The position numbers were made by a program, and so were the translations under genes. Below the pieces are notes generated by a model. It worked only from the letters and a program-made list of their open reading frames with translations. It did no database searches and was not told where the DNA came from. Positions 8,963-16,684 of a DNA stretch of 34,514 bases are shown piece after piece (position 1 is the stretch's first letter; the number at the start of each line of letters is the position of its first letter). Origin of the DNA: Ignavibacteriales bacterium (GTDB lineage Bacteria > Bacteroidota > Ignavibacteria > Ignavibacteriales > Melioribacteraceae); assembly GCA_020059785.1 (NCBI GenBank), contig JAGVBL010000103.1, positions 1-34,514 on the forward strand, read 5' to 3'.

Positions 8963-10378
8963 CTAAAAATTCAATCTCGTTACAAAGCCGATAATCGAGT
9001 TGGTATCTCTGCCGGGTATTTTAAATACTCTTGCCTGAAATGCCAGGTTAAGATTTGCAATTACATTGTAATCGGCAATAAATTCAAATGTCTGTCTCTT
9101 AAAATCGCCGAAGCTCGGACTAAGAGTTGCAGAGAGGTGTAATTTATTATCGAGCAGTCTATATCTTCCTCCAAGACTAAGGGTAAGATAATCAAATGGA
9201 ATGGTTGCAATTTCACTCGAGCTATAAAGAATCTGGAATAAAGATGAGATCTGCGAAGTCCAATAACTATTCAATGTAAATCCGGCAGCATTATATGTAG
9301 CGTCAGAATTAGATAAGCTATTATCCTCCCTATTTTGAGTTGTGAATGACAAAGAAGAAGTATGTTTTACCATTGCAACAAAATCGTATGATAATTGAAG
9401 AATAAATCTGTTGGTAATATCATCAACAACAAAGTTTCTATTAACCGGATCGGTAGTTTTCAATCCGTTTTTATTATCGGATTTATTGAAACCAATTGTA
9501 ATATTAGGAAAATCTGCCCTTGGGAATATTGATAACGAAGCACTTAAAGTGTTGTATTTAGTTGTTGCCGGCTTTGTTTTTTGTAGATTGTCCTCAAGAC
9601 TTTCGTATCCCAAAGAGAGAAAGACTTTGTTATCAAACATCCTGATCCGATCGACTATGTTAATGCCTTTTAAGTCGGTCCTTACATACGATTGACCAAA
9701 AGAAAAATAATCATTACCACGATAAATATAGGAGGCACGCAGATTATTGTTCAGGTAATTAAGACTTAGCGCAGCTTCTCCGGCAATAGAAGCAAATTCC
9801 TGTGGATTTAACGGACCGATATATTGATTAACGGTTATAAATTTTCCGAGAATATCTCTAATTGTTTTAACCTGATCAGGGTCGATATCATATAATCCGT
9901 TTGGACCAAAAATAGAATCGATTTGTGCATCGGTTAAATTTCCAGTTGAGATATCTTTATTGAACATACTAAATGCTACCTGGGTTGTAAAGAGAACATT
10001 TTGCTCATCGAAAGCAATTTTAATATCGCTTCCCAATACAACGTTTTCCTGGGGACGGGAGCCGAATTCAATTGATCCGGTTTTATCTTTAGAGTGTAGA
10101 TATGTAAAACCAAGCTGGAAATTTTCTCCACTTCCAAAAGAAGGACGTAACGCAAAAATATCCCTTTGAAAAGTACCTAAATTAACTTTACCAAACGGCT
10201 TACCGTATTTTGCTGCACTTATTGGAATTATATCACTTCCAAGCGGAACCTGGTCTTTTGTATATGTCTGAAGTAAAGCACCTTCAATTTTCCTGTCGGA
10301 TTCACCCACGGCTGCCGTAACATTAATAAACCCGAGATTTAAAAAACCGCTGAATCCGCGTATCCGCTTTCCATCCAT
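8963..10378 (-). CDS. Outer-membrane beta-barrel protein, C-terminal fragment (frameshifted)
   Basis: Barrel part of a protein whose N-terminal part is encoded at 10417-11346 in another frame. The segment is made of alternating-polarity beta strands with aromatic girdle residues and ends in a terminal phenylalanine (GFVTRLNF), as expected for a BAM-inserted barrel. The open frame extends upstream past the first ATG: restoring one A near 10437-10441 reads NGEWLELRVGDTYPRFPSLI before the ATG at 10378. The full protein is then about 794 residues. I do not recognise a named family and it has no TonB-box or plug features. It lies 16 bases before the CHASE2 cyclase. Its role in sensing or secretion is unknown. 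Confidence 0.75.
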   Translation of the reverse strand: MDGKRIRGFSGFLNLGFINVTAAVGESDRKIEGALLQTYTKDQVPLGSDIIPISAAKYGKPFGKVNLGTFQRDIFALRPSFGSGENFQLGFTYLHSKDKTGSIEFGSRPQENVVLGSDIKIAFDEQNVLFTTQVAFSMFNKDISTGNLTDAQIDSIFGPNGLYDIDPDQVKTIRDILGKFITVNQYIGPLNPQEFASIAGEAALSLNYLNNNLRASYIYRGNDYFSFGQSYVRTDLKGINIVDRIRMFDNKVFLSLGYESLEDNLQKTKPATTKYNTLSASLSIFPRADFPNITIGFNKSDNKNGLKTTDPVNRNFVVDDITNRFILQLSYDFVAMVKHTSSLSFTTQNREDNSLSNSDATYNAAGFTLNSYWTSQISSLFQILYSSSEIATIPFDYLTLSLGGRYRLLDNKLHLSATLSPSFGDFKRQTFEFIADYNVIANLNLAFQARVFKIPGRDTNSIIGFVTRLNF

Positions 10379-10416
10379 TATTAAACTAGGAAAACGCGGA
10401 TAAGTATCGCCAACTC

Positions 10417-11346
10417 TTAATTCCAGCCATTCACCGTTTTTAATTGAGCCGAGTAGCGGTTATAAGGTTGCAAATTACTCTTTTCTTCAGAAGTTAAATA
10501 GACATAACCATTAATTCTCCACTGATCGTATGATGCATTAAAATCAGCACTAAGGTTATTATACCAGGTTGAAACAGTATTGTATGTTTCGCTTCGGGAT
10601 TCGGCTCTAAAGTTACCCAGTGATTTCCATCTTGAAATTACCTGTTCTGCAACAGCTGTTGAAACTACCTGAAATGTTTTTGAAATTGTGTGATATAAAT
10701 TTCCGTCTTTATCATAGACCTGAACCTTTAATAGTCTTGATCCGACGGGTAGATTTCCTTCAAAACTCTCTCCGCTTAACACTATAAGTTCATTTGTAAA
10801 TAGCGCTAAACCGGTTACGTCTTCATTGTTCAAGAAAATTTTTGTCTTTTTTATATCAACGTTATCAGGTGCTTTAAAAAATGAAATTGATACAAGTAGA
10901 TTTTCCTGTGAGAGAATTTCACCATCGGAAGGACTTAGAATAATTATTTCCTTATCCTTTTCGCTCGCACCTGAAACAGCAATTTGCAAAGGTGCGTTGC
11001 CCTGTTCAATTCCAAAAGGGTAGGTTTGAGTGTTTCCATTTTTTAATGTAATAAGTAAATAATAGTCGATGTATGGAGGTAGAACATATTCAGCGTCTAT
11101 TTGAGCTGAGGCAGTATTACCCGCTATTAACATTTCTTTATTTCTATATTCATTCTCACCGAATTTTTTGAAGAATAGATTAATTCCAGAAATATTTTCT
11201 GTTGAAAAAAGTGTTGCAGATACGTTAACCGGAATTTTATCTTTAGCATCGCCGATTCTTACAGCAGAAATATAATCGCTTACCTGGGCTTCTATTTTAG
11301 AGACTGAAAAAATTAATAAAAGTGATATAACAATAAACTTTTTCAT
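10417..11346 (-). CDS. Outer-membrane protein with Ig-like domain, N-terminal fragment (frameshifted)
   Basis: Starts at 11346, where MKKFIVISLLLIFSVSKIEAQ is a signal peptide with likely cleavage after EAQ or just before it; AGAGGG lies upstream at good spacing. An in-frame ATG six codons earlier is less likely. After the signal come about 200 residues of beta-rich, probably Ig-like modules (ISPSDGEILSQENLLVSISF...; a repeated strand pattern ending KVQVYDKDGNLYHTISKTF), then the first barrel strands (WYNNLSADFNASYDQWRINGYVYL). The frame ends at 10417 shortly after AQLK, where one missing A diverts it. It follows the FecR gene by 30 bases. The domain architecture, a periplasmic Ig-like part then a barrel, is inferred from sequence texture only. 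Confidence 0.7.
   Translation of the reverse strand: MKKFIVISLLLIFSVSKIEAQVSDYISAVRIGDAKDKIPVNVSATLFSTENISGINLFFKKFGENEYRNKEMLIAGNTASAQIDAEYVLPPYIDYYLLITLKNGNTQTYPFGIEQGNAPLQIAVSGASEKDKEIIILSPSDGEILSQENLLVSISFFKAPDNVDIKKTKIFLNNEDVTGLALFTNELIVLSGESFEGNLPVGSRLLKVQVYDKDGNLYHTISKTFQVVSTAVAEQVISRWKSLGNFRAESRSETYNTVSTWYNNLSADFNASYDQWRINGYVYLTSEEKSNLQPYNRYSAQLKTVNGWN
10437..10441 (-). other. Frameshift site in the barrel gene
   Basis: Minus-strand run of five A. In the given frame it reads Leu-Lys-Thr-Val-Asn-Gly-Trp-Asn-stop. With six A it reads Leu-Lys-Asn-Gly-Glu-Trp-Leu-Glu-Leu-Arg and joins the two barrel fragments without a stop. Confidence 0.8.
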
Positions 11347-11376
11347 CTTGCCCTCTATTTTCAATATTTATTTATT

Positions 11377-11763
11377 TTATTTATCCTGTAAATATTCAAT
11401 CTTTATATCACCATCTTTGGTTCTAATAATCACCTGTTTTGTTGTAGTAGATTTAGATGATTTGAAGCGGGTGGAATCTTCTGCAGTAGAGCTTGAAAGC
11501 GAGTATGAGCCATCTTTTTTAACTTTCAAAGTATTACCGCTGCCAATTGTTCCTTCCTCGCCGCTGAGAGTTTGAAAAGTTGCAGAGCCGGTATTCAAAA
11601 ATATTGTGGAGGTTGTATCAATATCGTTATGCTCAATAAATCCCTCAGTCCCTCTTATGGATGCGACTACTGTTGGTGTGGTAAACTTAAACTCTTCATC
11701 TTCAGCTTGTTTATTAACTTCGAATCCAACCACTCCTTTATCAATAAAAGTATTCTTGCTCAT
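11377..11763 (-). CDS. FecR-domain protein, C-terminal fragment (frameshifted)
   Basis: Second half of a FecR-domain protein. The core FecR signature is here: GVVGFEVNK, then EEFKFTTPTVVASIRGTEGFIE, the conserved TPxxVAxxRGTE turn. A second strand pattern follows (STIFLNTGSATFQTLSGEEGTIGSGNTLKV), and then a Ser/Thr-rich tail. The first ATG overlaps the stop of the upstream fragment by four bases, which could be mistaken for translational coupling. However, the FecR fold runs across the junction, and restoring one A in the run at 11763-11768 gives one 234-residue protein. FecR domains outside iron regulation are common in periplasmic proteins, often beside CHASE2 proteins, as here. Confidence 0.8.
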   Translation of the reverse strand: MSKNTFIDKGVVGFEVNKQAEDEEFKFTTPTVVASIRGTEGFIEHNDIDTTSTIFLNTGSATFQTLSGEEGTIGSGNTLKVKKDGSYSLSSSTAEDSTRFKSSKSTTTKQVIIRTKDGDIKIEYLQDK

Positions 11764-12080
11764 TTTTTATTTTCTGATTTACCATAAATATTGAGGATAG
11801 AGTTTTCTCTTACCCTTAATAAACCGGATCCGTCAATAAAATGAACAAGTGCCAATGAACTGGAACCCGTTTTAACCTGTCCCCCATCACTTAGTATAAG
11901 CCCGACTTTAGCTTTTCCCCAATCTGGTTGATCATGGTTTGCACGGAATGTTACGTCCTTAATTATTTTCTTAACCTGAACAATCGGTGAATCTGAAGAA
12001 GAAGTAATATTTTTCTCGGTAGAAAAACCGGTTAATAAAAAAACACCCAGTACCGTTATAATAAGTTTAGGATTTATCAT
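11760..12080 (-). CDS. FecR-domain protein, N-terminal fragment (frameshifted)
   Basis: N-terminal part of the FecR-domain protein. It starts with a hydrophobic signal or anchor segment (MINPKLIITVLGVFLLTGF, with no clear lipobox). A polar linker follows, then the first FecR strands: VKKIIKDVTFRANHDQPDWGKAKVGLILSDGGQVKTGSSSLALVHFIDGSGLLRVRENSILNI. The pattern 'L..GD.V.TG..S.a.l.f.dGs.lrl..ns' is the standard FecR opening. The frame stops at 11760 right after an A run, exactly where the FecR domain should continue. It lies 19 bases after the FN3-like gene in the same operon. The protein is expected to be periplasmic or membrane-anchored. Confidence 0.8.
   Translation of the reverse strand: MINPKLIITVLGVFLLTGFSTEKNITSSSDSPIVQVKKIIKDVTFRANHDQPDWGKAKVGLILSDGGQVKTGSSSLALVHFIDGSGLLRVRENSILNIYGKSENKK
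11763..11768 (-). other. Frameshift site in the fecR-like gene
   Basis: Minus-strand run of six A before TGA. The zero frame reads Asn-Lys-Lys-stop. With seven A it reads Asn-Lys-Lys-Met-Ser-Lys-Asn and continues the FecR domain. The codon phasing (T AAA AAA) is poor for ribosomal -1 slippage. Confidence 0.75.
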
Positions 12081-12099
12081 TTCAAAACTCCTGTTATTA

Positions 12100-13161
12100 T
12101 CATTTTGGAGAAAATGTTATTGAAATAATTGCACTGTTATCCTTCTCAAGAAAACCGAGTATCTCAATAAAATCTGAAAAGCTTAATACATTTCCCCTTT
12201 CGTCCGTAATCTGAATTTGCTCGGGCTGAATTTCTCCATTCATTAATTTATCTTTAATCTCTTTACTGAATTGCGGCGGCAAAAGATTTACTAATCTTAT
12301 CAAATCAGGATTACCAATTTTTACTGTTGTGTTTTTAGTTCCAGTAGCATTTGTCTTGAACATAACCAGAGGGCTATTTAAGACATTTCCACCGCCCGGA
12401 CCGTGAACAAAAGCTTTGACTACTACAACAATGTTTGTGTCGGCTAATAATTCTCTTTTTAGAATATCATTTAACCTTATTGAAGTAACCGTTCCAACAT
12501 CATAGTCATTAATTAAAGGGTTTCCGGAATTAAGAGCTTCTTCCAGGTTGATAGCATTATCAGACACATAGTTAGCTTTAATTTTATAACTTGTTGCACC
12601 AACCGAAGTAGTCCATTGTAAAATAATTGAACCGATATCGTAGGAACTTCCATCAACAGGAAAATTTATAGAAGGAGCCGTGGGATTTAAGAAAGAAATC
12701 TCTTCATAATCTTTTGAGATAAAATTTCCTCTTGGGTCTAACAATCTTAGTTCGATGCCAACCAGACCAGTTGGTTTACCTTTTTTAATAATATCCGAAG
12801 TAAGATCGGAATTAAAACTTGTGTTTTCAATTTCGATATCGGAATTGTTAATCTCGTCATTTGAGAAGTTTCTTGAAAGAAATTTTTTAGTTCTAAACCG
12901 GAATAATTCCTGGAATCCCGAACGTTCATCTTTTTGCCAGTCAACTTTACCTTCTACCATTACTTCAATACCCGGCGGTGAAATAATAACCTGAATTAAA
13001 CGTTGTGAAATATTTCTGGTGCTAGTAAAATCGAAAGCAGCAAAATCAATTGAACTTAACTCTGGAAAAATTATCAGGTTTATTGAGGCTTGTGCGTTAA
13101 TCCGGTAATTAGAGATTACCAGCAGAACTAGAATTACGGAAAGCTTAAAAATCTTTCGCAT
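12100..13161 (-). CDS. Secreted protein with a fibronectin III-like segment, unknown function
   Basis: Not a named family that I recognise. The 353-residue product opens with a signal peptide (MRKIFKLSVILVLLVISNYRINAQ; cleavage near NAQ-A). The first half is beta-rich. At about 165-270 there is a fibronectin III/Ig-like segment, recognised by PSINFPVDGSSY...ILQWTTSVGATSYKIKANY, the usual 'P.dg....p.l.W....gat.Y.i' pattern. The C-terminal 80 residues look like a helical cap (LIRLVNLLPPQFSKEIKDKLMNGEIQPEQI). A GGAG ribosome site lies just before the ATG. It is the first gene of the operon leading to the FecR protein, barrel protein and CHASE2 cyclase, so a periplasmic partner role is plausible but unproven. 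Confidence 0.65.
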   Translation of the reverse strand: MRKIFKLSVILVLLVISNYRINAQASINLIIFPELSSIDFAAFDFTSTRNISQRLIQVIISPPGIEVMVEGKVDWQKDERSGFQELFRFRTKKFLSRNFSNDEINNSDIEIENTSFNSDLTSDIIKKGKPTGLVGIELRLLDPRGNFISKDYEEISFLNPTAPSINFPVDGSSYDIGSIILQWTTSVGATSYKIKANYVSDNAINLEEALNSGNPLINDYDVGTVTSIRLNDILKRELLADTNIVVVVKAFVHGPGGGNVLNSPLVMFKTNATGTKNTTVKIGNPDLIRLVNLLPPQFSKEIKDKLMNGEIQPEQIQITDERGNVLSFSDFIEILGFLEKDNSAIISITFSPK

Positions 13162-13340
13162 AATTTATCTCCACATTTACTGTGTCATTATGAATTAGAG
13201 GGATTATTTCGTAAGAAAAGTAGTTATTTATTTCATCTTACTCAAGATAAGTTTTCAAAAGTTAACAGGGGTTTGATACAGGATAATTGCAAAAGTAGTT
13301 GGATAAGATACAGGAATTTTATTAATTAATAGCATACACA

Positions 13341-13371
13341 TAAATTGCCCTATAATTAAAGGAGCAATTTA
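13341..13371. terminator. Possible weak hairpin after the DUF3467 gene
   Basis: TAAATTGC...GCAATTTA inverted repeat with an extra CC/GG pair and a one-base bulge, about 40 bases beyond the DUF3467 stop on the minus strand. The T-tract is on the plus-strand side (ATTTTTTAT at 13371-13379), where there is no upstream gene. A terminator role for the minus-strand gene is therefore weak. Confidence 0.25.
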
Positions 13372-13412
13372 TTTTTTATATTAGAATTAAATAAATCCTT
13401 TGAAGCAGAAGA

Positions 13413-13739
13413 CTAATTAATCGGTTCCGGTTTCTGTGCGTTTACAAATCCGAATTGATGAGCCGGCTGAGCATCAATCTTAATTTCGCCAAATCTCGAT
13501 TCAAACTTTTCAATGTTCTCTTTAAGTGCTCTCAGCAACATTTTTGCATGTTGAGGAGTTGTAATAATACGAGAAAGAACCCGAGCTTTTGGAACACCCG
13601 GAACTACGCGTGTAAAATCGATTACAAATTCTGCTGGAGAATGCGTTATTATTGCAAGATTCGAATAGATTCCTTCAGCTTCTTTCTCACCCAATTCTAT
13701 ATTAATCTGCTGCTGCATCTGTTCTTTATTCTGATTCAT
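13413..13739 (-). CDS. DUF3467 family protein
   Basis: Small 108-residue cytoplasmic protein of the DUF3467 family; its function is not established. The family core is clear: a Gln-rich N-terminus, then the strand EGIYSNLAIITHSPAEFVIDFTRVVPG, the basic turn KARVLSRIITTPQHAKMLLRALKENIEKFESRFGEI, and a disordered tail. The pattern 'YsN...i.hs..EF.iDF....P....a.v.sRii.tP.haK.l...L..ni..yE..fG.I' is typical. It starts 39 bases beyond the terminator of the TPR gene. It is separated from the FN3 operon by 251 bases, so it is probably its own unit. The ribosome site is weak (CGGAA about 8 bases from the ATG). Confidence 0.85.
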   Translation of the reverse strand: MNQNKEQMQQQINIELGEKEAEGIYSNLAIITHSPAEFVIDFTRVVPGVPKARVLSRIITTPQHAKMLLRALKENIEKFESRFGEIKIDAQPAHQFGFVNAQKPEPIN

Positions 13740-13777
13740 TTTTTTATTCCGATGTTTTTAGTTTGCATGAAAAAAAC

Positions 13778-13810
13778 AACCCACGACCTTTTTGTAAAAG
13801 ACCGTGGGTT
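13778..13810 (-). terminator. Rho-independent terminator after the TPR gene
   Basis: Inverted repeat AACCCACG / CGTGGGTT (8 base pairs), with an inner CTTTT/AAAAG pairing after a two-base mismatch, followed on the minus strand by TTGTTTTTTTC. It lies 23 bases beyond the TPR gene stop. Confidence 0.8.
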
Positions 13811-13832
13811 TGATATTAAATAAAAGTTGCCA

Positions 13833-14996
13833 TTACTTTCTTAGCAGATCCGCTTTTTCAAAAGCTTCTTTTGATTTTTGAGTCATACCAAGATTAGCAT
13901 ATATTTTACCAAGTAGTTCCCAAATAACAGCTTCCTGAGGATTTTTCTCAAGGTACTTTTCCATTAAAGGAATAGCAGATCTAAATTTTTCTTGATAAGA
14001 TAAATCTTCTTTGCCTTCAGCCTCAGATTTTTCTCTCATTTCAGTGCCCCATCTAACGTAGACAACTCCAAGATTATAGGTAGCATTAATATATTCCGGA
14101 TCAATTTCAATAGCCCGTCTAAATTCAGTTTCAGCTTCAGCATATCTACTTGCATTCAATAAAAGAACACCGTAATTGTAATGATAGTACTGATTATTCG
14201 GTTCTCTTTCAATTCCTTCTTTAAAAGCAACCATTGCTACATCAAGTTTATTTGCAGCAATGTATGCGTTAGAAAGTCTTAATAATATCTCTCCGTCATC
14301 AGGAAATTTTGCTTTCCCTTTCTCAAGAATGCTAATAGCTTTATCGAACCATTCATTAGCTTTAACACTATCGGCTTTATCCTTACTTTCTTTGAATTTA
14401 TCCATAAGAACATTTCCATTCTCGGTATAAATTTGCCCAATCATAGAAAAAGCTTCTGGAGTTTTACCGATATTAGCTAATTGTTCAAGCGGTTTAATAG
14501 CTTCGTCTATTTTATTTTGATTCAGATATGCATAAGCTAAATTCTGATAGGAAATTGTAGAGTCCGGTTCACATGCAATAGCGTTCTTAAATTGTTCTTC
14601 GGCTTTGGCAAAGAATTGTTTTACACTATCTTCCGAAGTGGACTTAGTAGCATTATTAAAATATACTACACCTTTATTAAAACTTGTTGCCCAATAATAT
14701 TGTCTTGAGTCTTTAATTTGAGGTTCATATTTCTTGCTTGCCTTCAAAGAATTATTGAAAGCGTCTAACATTTGAGGAAAATTTCCTTCCTCTCCATAAA
14801 TTACACCAAGTAAATACCATCCTTCGTCACTTGCCGGGTTCTTTTGAACCTCTTTTAGCAAAGATTCTTTTGCTTTATCATATTGTTTCTGGTTTATGTA
14901 CAATTTTGCACCGGTTAATTCTGCAGATGTACACTGAAATGCAGTTATACCTAAAACCATACTCAATATGCTCAAATAAATGAGTCCTTTTTTCAT
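13833..14996 (-). CDS. Tetratricopeptide-repeat protein, probable lipoprotein
   Basis: A 387-residue helical-repeat protein. The best start is 14996: AGGAG lies about six bases upstream, and the N-terminus MKKGLIYLSILSMVLGITAFQC is a signal sequence ending in a cysteine. The residue before the cysteine is Gln, so the lipobox is not canonical and lipidation is uncertain. From about residue 30 there are eight or so TPR units with the W-x-LG-Y-A-P spacing, for example SDEGWYLLGVIYGEEGNF, SYQNLAYAYLNQNKIDEAIKPLEQL, YHYNYGVLLLNASRYAEAETEFRRAIEIDP and INATYNLGVVYVRWG. Such proteins scaffold envelope complexes; no partner is indicated here. The frame is open further upstream to 15089, but that part lacks a ribosome site. 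It is transcribed alone, divergent from the adenosine deaminase gene. Confidence 0.85.
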   Translation of the reverse strand: MKKGLIYLSILSMVLGITAFQCTSAELTGAKLYINQKQYDKAKESLLKEVQKNPASDEGWYLLGVIYGEEGNFPQMLDAFNNSLKASKKYEPQIKDSRQYYWATSFNKGVVYFNNATKSTSEDSVKQFFAKAEEQFKNAIACEPDSTISYQNLAYAYLNQNKIDEAIKPLEQLANIGKTPEAFSMIGQIYTENGNVLMDKFKESKDKADSVKANEWFDKAISILEKGKAKFPDDGEILLRLSNAYIAANKLDVAMVAFKEGIEREPNNQYYHYNYGVLLLNASRYAEAETEFRRAIEIDPEYINATYNLGVVYVRWGTEMREKSEAEGKEDLSYQEKFRSAIPLMEKYLEKNPQEAVIWELLGKIYANLGMTQKSKEAFEKADLLRK

Positions 14997-15038
14997 TGAT
15001 ACTCCTGATTTTAATATAAATTCTGAATTAAATTCCAC

Positions 15039-15070
15039 GAAAAATAACCATTTTAAGATAGGTAAGTCAA
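15039..15070 (-). promoter_or_regulatory. Candidate promoter for the TPR gene
   Basis: On the minus strand, TTG (15070-15068), a 21-base spacer, then TATTTTTC (15046-15039). This is one mismatch from the Bacteroidota -7 consensus TAnnTTTG, 42 bases before the start codon. Confidence 0.35.
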
Positions 15071-15127
15071 GATTATTTTCTAGCCTCATTATTCTAAAAA
15101 TCGAATGAACTGATAATTATGTTTAAA

Positions 15128-15158
15128 TTGATTTTCGGACACTAAAAGAATATTTTTG
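15128..15158 (+). promoter_or_regulatory. Candidate promoter for the adenosine deaminase operon
   Basis: TTG at 15128-15130, a 20-base spacer, then TATTTTTG at 15151-15158, a full match to TAnnTTTG. The AGAGAGG ribosome site (15167-15173) and the TTG start follow closely, giving a very short leader. Confidence 0.4.
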
Positions 15159-15178
15159 AAATTAAAAGAGAGGAAAAA

Positions 15179-16267
15179 TTGAAAACCGAAGAGATAGTTA
15201 AAAACGTCCCTAAAGTTTTACTTCACGATCACCTAGATGGCGGATTAAGACCTGAGACAATTATTGAGCTTGCAAAGGATATGAAATACACTAAGCTTCC
15301 TACATCAGATCCCGTTGAATTGGCAGAATGGTTTCACCGTGGCGCTAACAAAGGGAATCTTGTAGAATACTTACAAGGATTTGAGCATACATGTGCGGTT
15401 ATGCAAACAAAAGAAGCACTTGTTAGAGTATCCTACGAAATGATTGAAGATATGCACAAGGATGGTGTATGCTATGTAGAAACACGTTTTGCCCCAGTAT
15501 TTCATACTCAAAAAGGTTTATATCACGAAGATATTATTCAAGCGGTTCTTGAAGGACTTGAAAAAGGTAAAGAAGATTTTGGAGTTGGTTACGGTTTAAT
15601 TTTATGCGGTATGCGTAATATGAAAAATACATTGGAGATTGCTGAATTAGCAGTTAATTTCAGGAACCAGGGAGTTGTTGGATTTGACCTCGCCGGTGAA
15701 GAAGGCGGATATCCCCCAAAAAAGCATATTGATGCGTTTCAGTATATTAAGCAAAAGAATTTTAACATAACAATTCATGCTGGAGAAGCTTTCGGTAAAG
15801 ATTCAATCTGGCAAGCAATTCAAATTTGCGGGGCTTTGCGTATTGGTCATGCAACACGACTTGTTGAAGATATGGTCTTCGATAAAGAGGGAAATATAGT
15901 AGCATTGGGAGAGCTGGCTCAATATGTACTTGATACCCGCTTGCCCCTTGAATTGTGTTTACTTAGTAATGTTCATACTGGTGCAGTGGATAGACTTGAA
16001 AATCATCCTTTTATTAGATACTATAAAGAAAAGTTCAGGGTGTTCCTCAATACAGATGATAGACTTATGAGTGATACTACCCTAACAAAGGAATATTTGA
16101 CTGCAATTGAAATGTTCGGATTGAATCTTGATGATGTTGAAAAACTTAATATCAATGCTATGAAATCCTCATTCATTCCCTATAAAACACGATTACATTA
16201 TATATACAACGTAATTAAACCCGGATATCAGAAGATGAGGGAAAAACTCCTTTCACTAAAAGTATAA
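15179..16267 (+). CDS. add: Adenosine deaminase
   Basis: Cytoplasmic zinc amidohydrolase that converts adenosine or deoxyadenosine to inosine, in purine salvage. Zinc ligands and catalytic residues are in order: H16 and H18 in LLHDHLDGG, H200 and E203 in HAGEA, H224 in RIGHATRL, and D293/D294 in NTDDRLMSDTTLT. The HDHLDGG opening and the DDRLMS variant after the metal Asp resemble the actinobacterial-type Add subgroup more than the E. coli/animal type. The 362 residues are normal. The start is TTG, chosen because AGAGAGG lies five bases upstream and the HDHLDGG motif sits at the usual distance. It heads a plus-strand group with an unknown small gene, hutU and serA. Confidence 0.92.
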   Translation: MKTEEIVKNVPKVLLHDHLDGGLRPETIIELAKDMKYTKLPTSDPVELAEWFHRGANKGNLVEYLQGFEHTCAVMQTKEALVRVSYEMIEDMHKDGVCYVETRFAPVFHTQKGLYHEDIIQAVLEGLEKGKEDFGVGYGLILCGMRNMKNTLEIAELAVNFRNQGVVGFDLAGEEGGYPPKKHIDAFQYIKQKNFNITIHAGEAFGKDSIWQAIQICGALRIGHATRLVEDMVFDKEGNIVALGELAQYVLDTRLPLELCLLSNVHTGAVDRLENHPFIRYYKEKFRVFLNTDDRLMSDTTLTKEYLTAIEMFGLNLDDVEKLNINAMKSSFIPYKTRLHYIYNVIKPGYQKMREKLLSLKV

Positions 16268-16272
16268 ATGAT

Positions 16273-16611
16273 ATGGCAAAACCTTTATTCAAAAATTACA
16301 CATTCGAATTCGATAAGAACGAAAAAAAATTTCTTCTTAGTTTCTGCAAGACAATTCTAAAGCAAATTTCTGCCGATGATAAATTTTATGCAGATGTTCG
16401 TTCATTTAATTCAATAGTTGATAAACTAAACACACCCGATTACGAAATTAAGTTTACCAAGGAAGAAAAAACAAAACTTGGATTGAGATTGAAAGAGAAT
16501 GTTGATCATCTTGAGAAACAAATTAAAAACAGCGGGTTCTTAAAACGCTGGCTCTATAAATCTGCTTATAATCAGTATAAAGTTCTTCTGGATAAATATT
16601 TTGGTAATTAG
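16273..16611 (+). CDS. Unknown 112-residue protein
   Basis: Not recognised. The gene starts six bases after the adenosine deaminase stop, so it is probably translated from the same mRNA. The product is Lys-rich (about one residue in five), with no signal peptide, membrane segment or cysteine motif. It looks like a small helical protein: KNEKKFLLSFCKTILKQI, then a charged middle (FTKEEKTKLGLRLKENVDHLEKQI) and an aromatic C-terminus (FLKRWLYKSAYNQYKVLLDKYFGN). Codon use resembles its neighbours. A regulatory or structural role is possible, but nothing in the sequence decides it. Confidence 0.6.
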   Translation: MAKPLFKNYTFEFDKNEKKFLLSFCKTILKQISADDKFYADVRSFNSIVDKLNTPDYEIKFTKEEKTKLGLRLKENVDHLEKQIKNSGFLKRWLYKSAYNQYKVLLDKYFGN

Positions 16612-16684
16612 TTATTCAATTAAAAATTTTTATTTATATCATACTTCAATATATCTTGCTTGATTAAATGACAGGAAAGAATAA

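Noticed and set aside
8780..9142. Plus-strand open frame of 120 codons across the cyclase start and barrel end
   Set aside because: Antisense to two well-supported genes, no ribosome site and no protein-like composition.
13162..13412. Small RNA or riboswitch in the gap before the FN3 operon
   Set aside because: Only AT-rich sequence with one weak hairpin was seen; no known riboswitch core was recognised.
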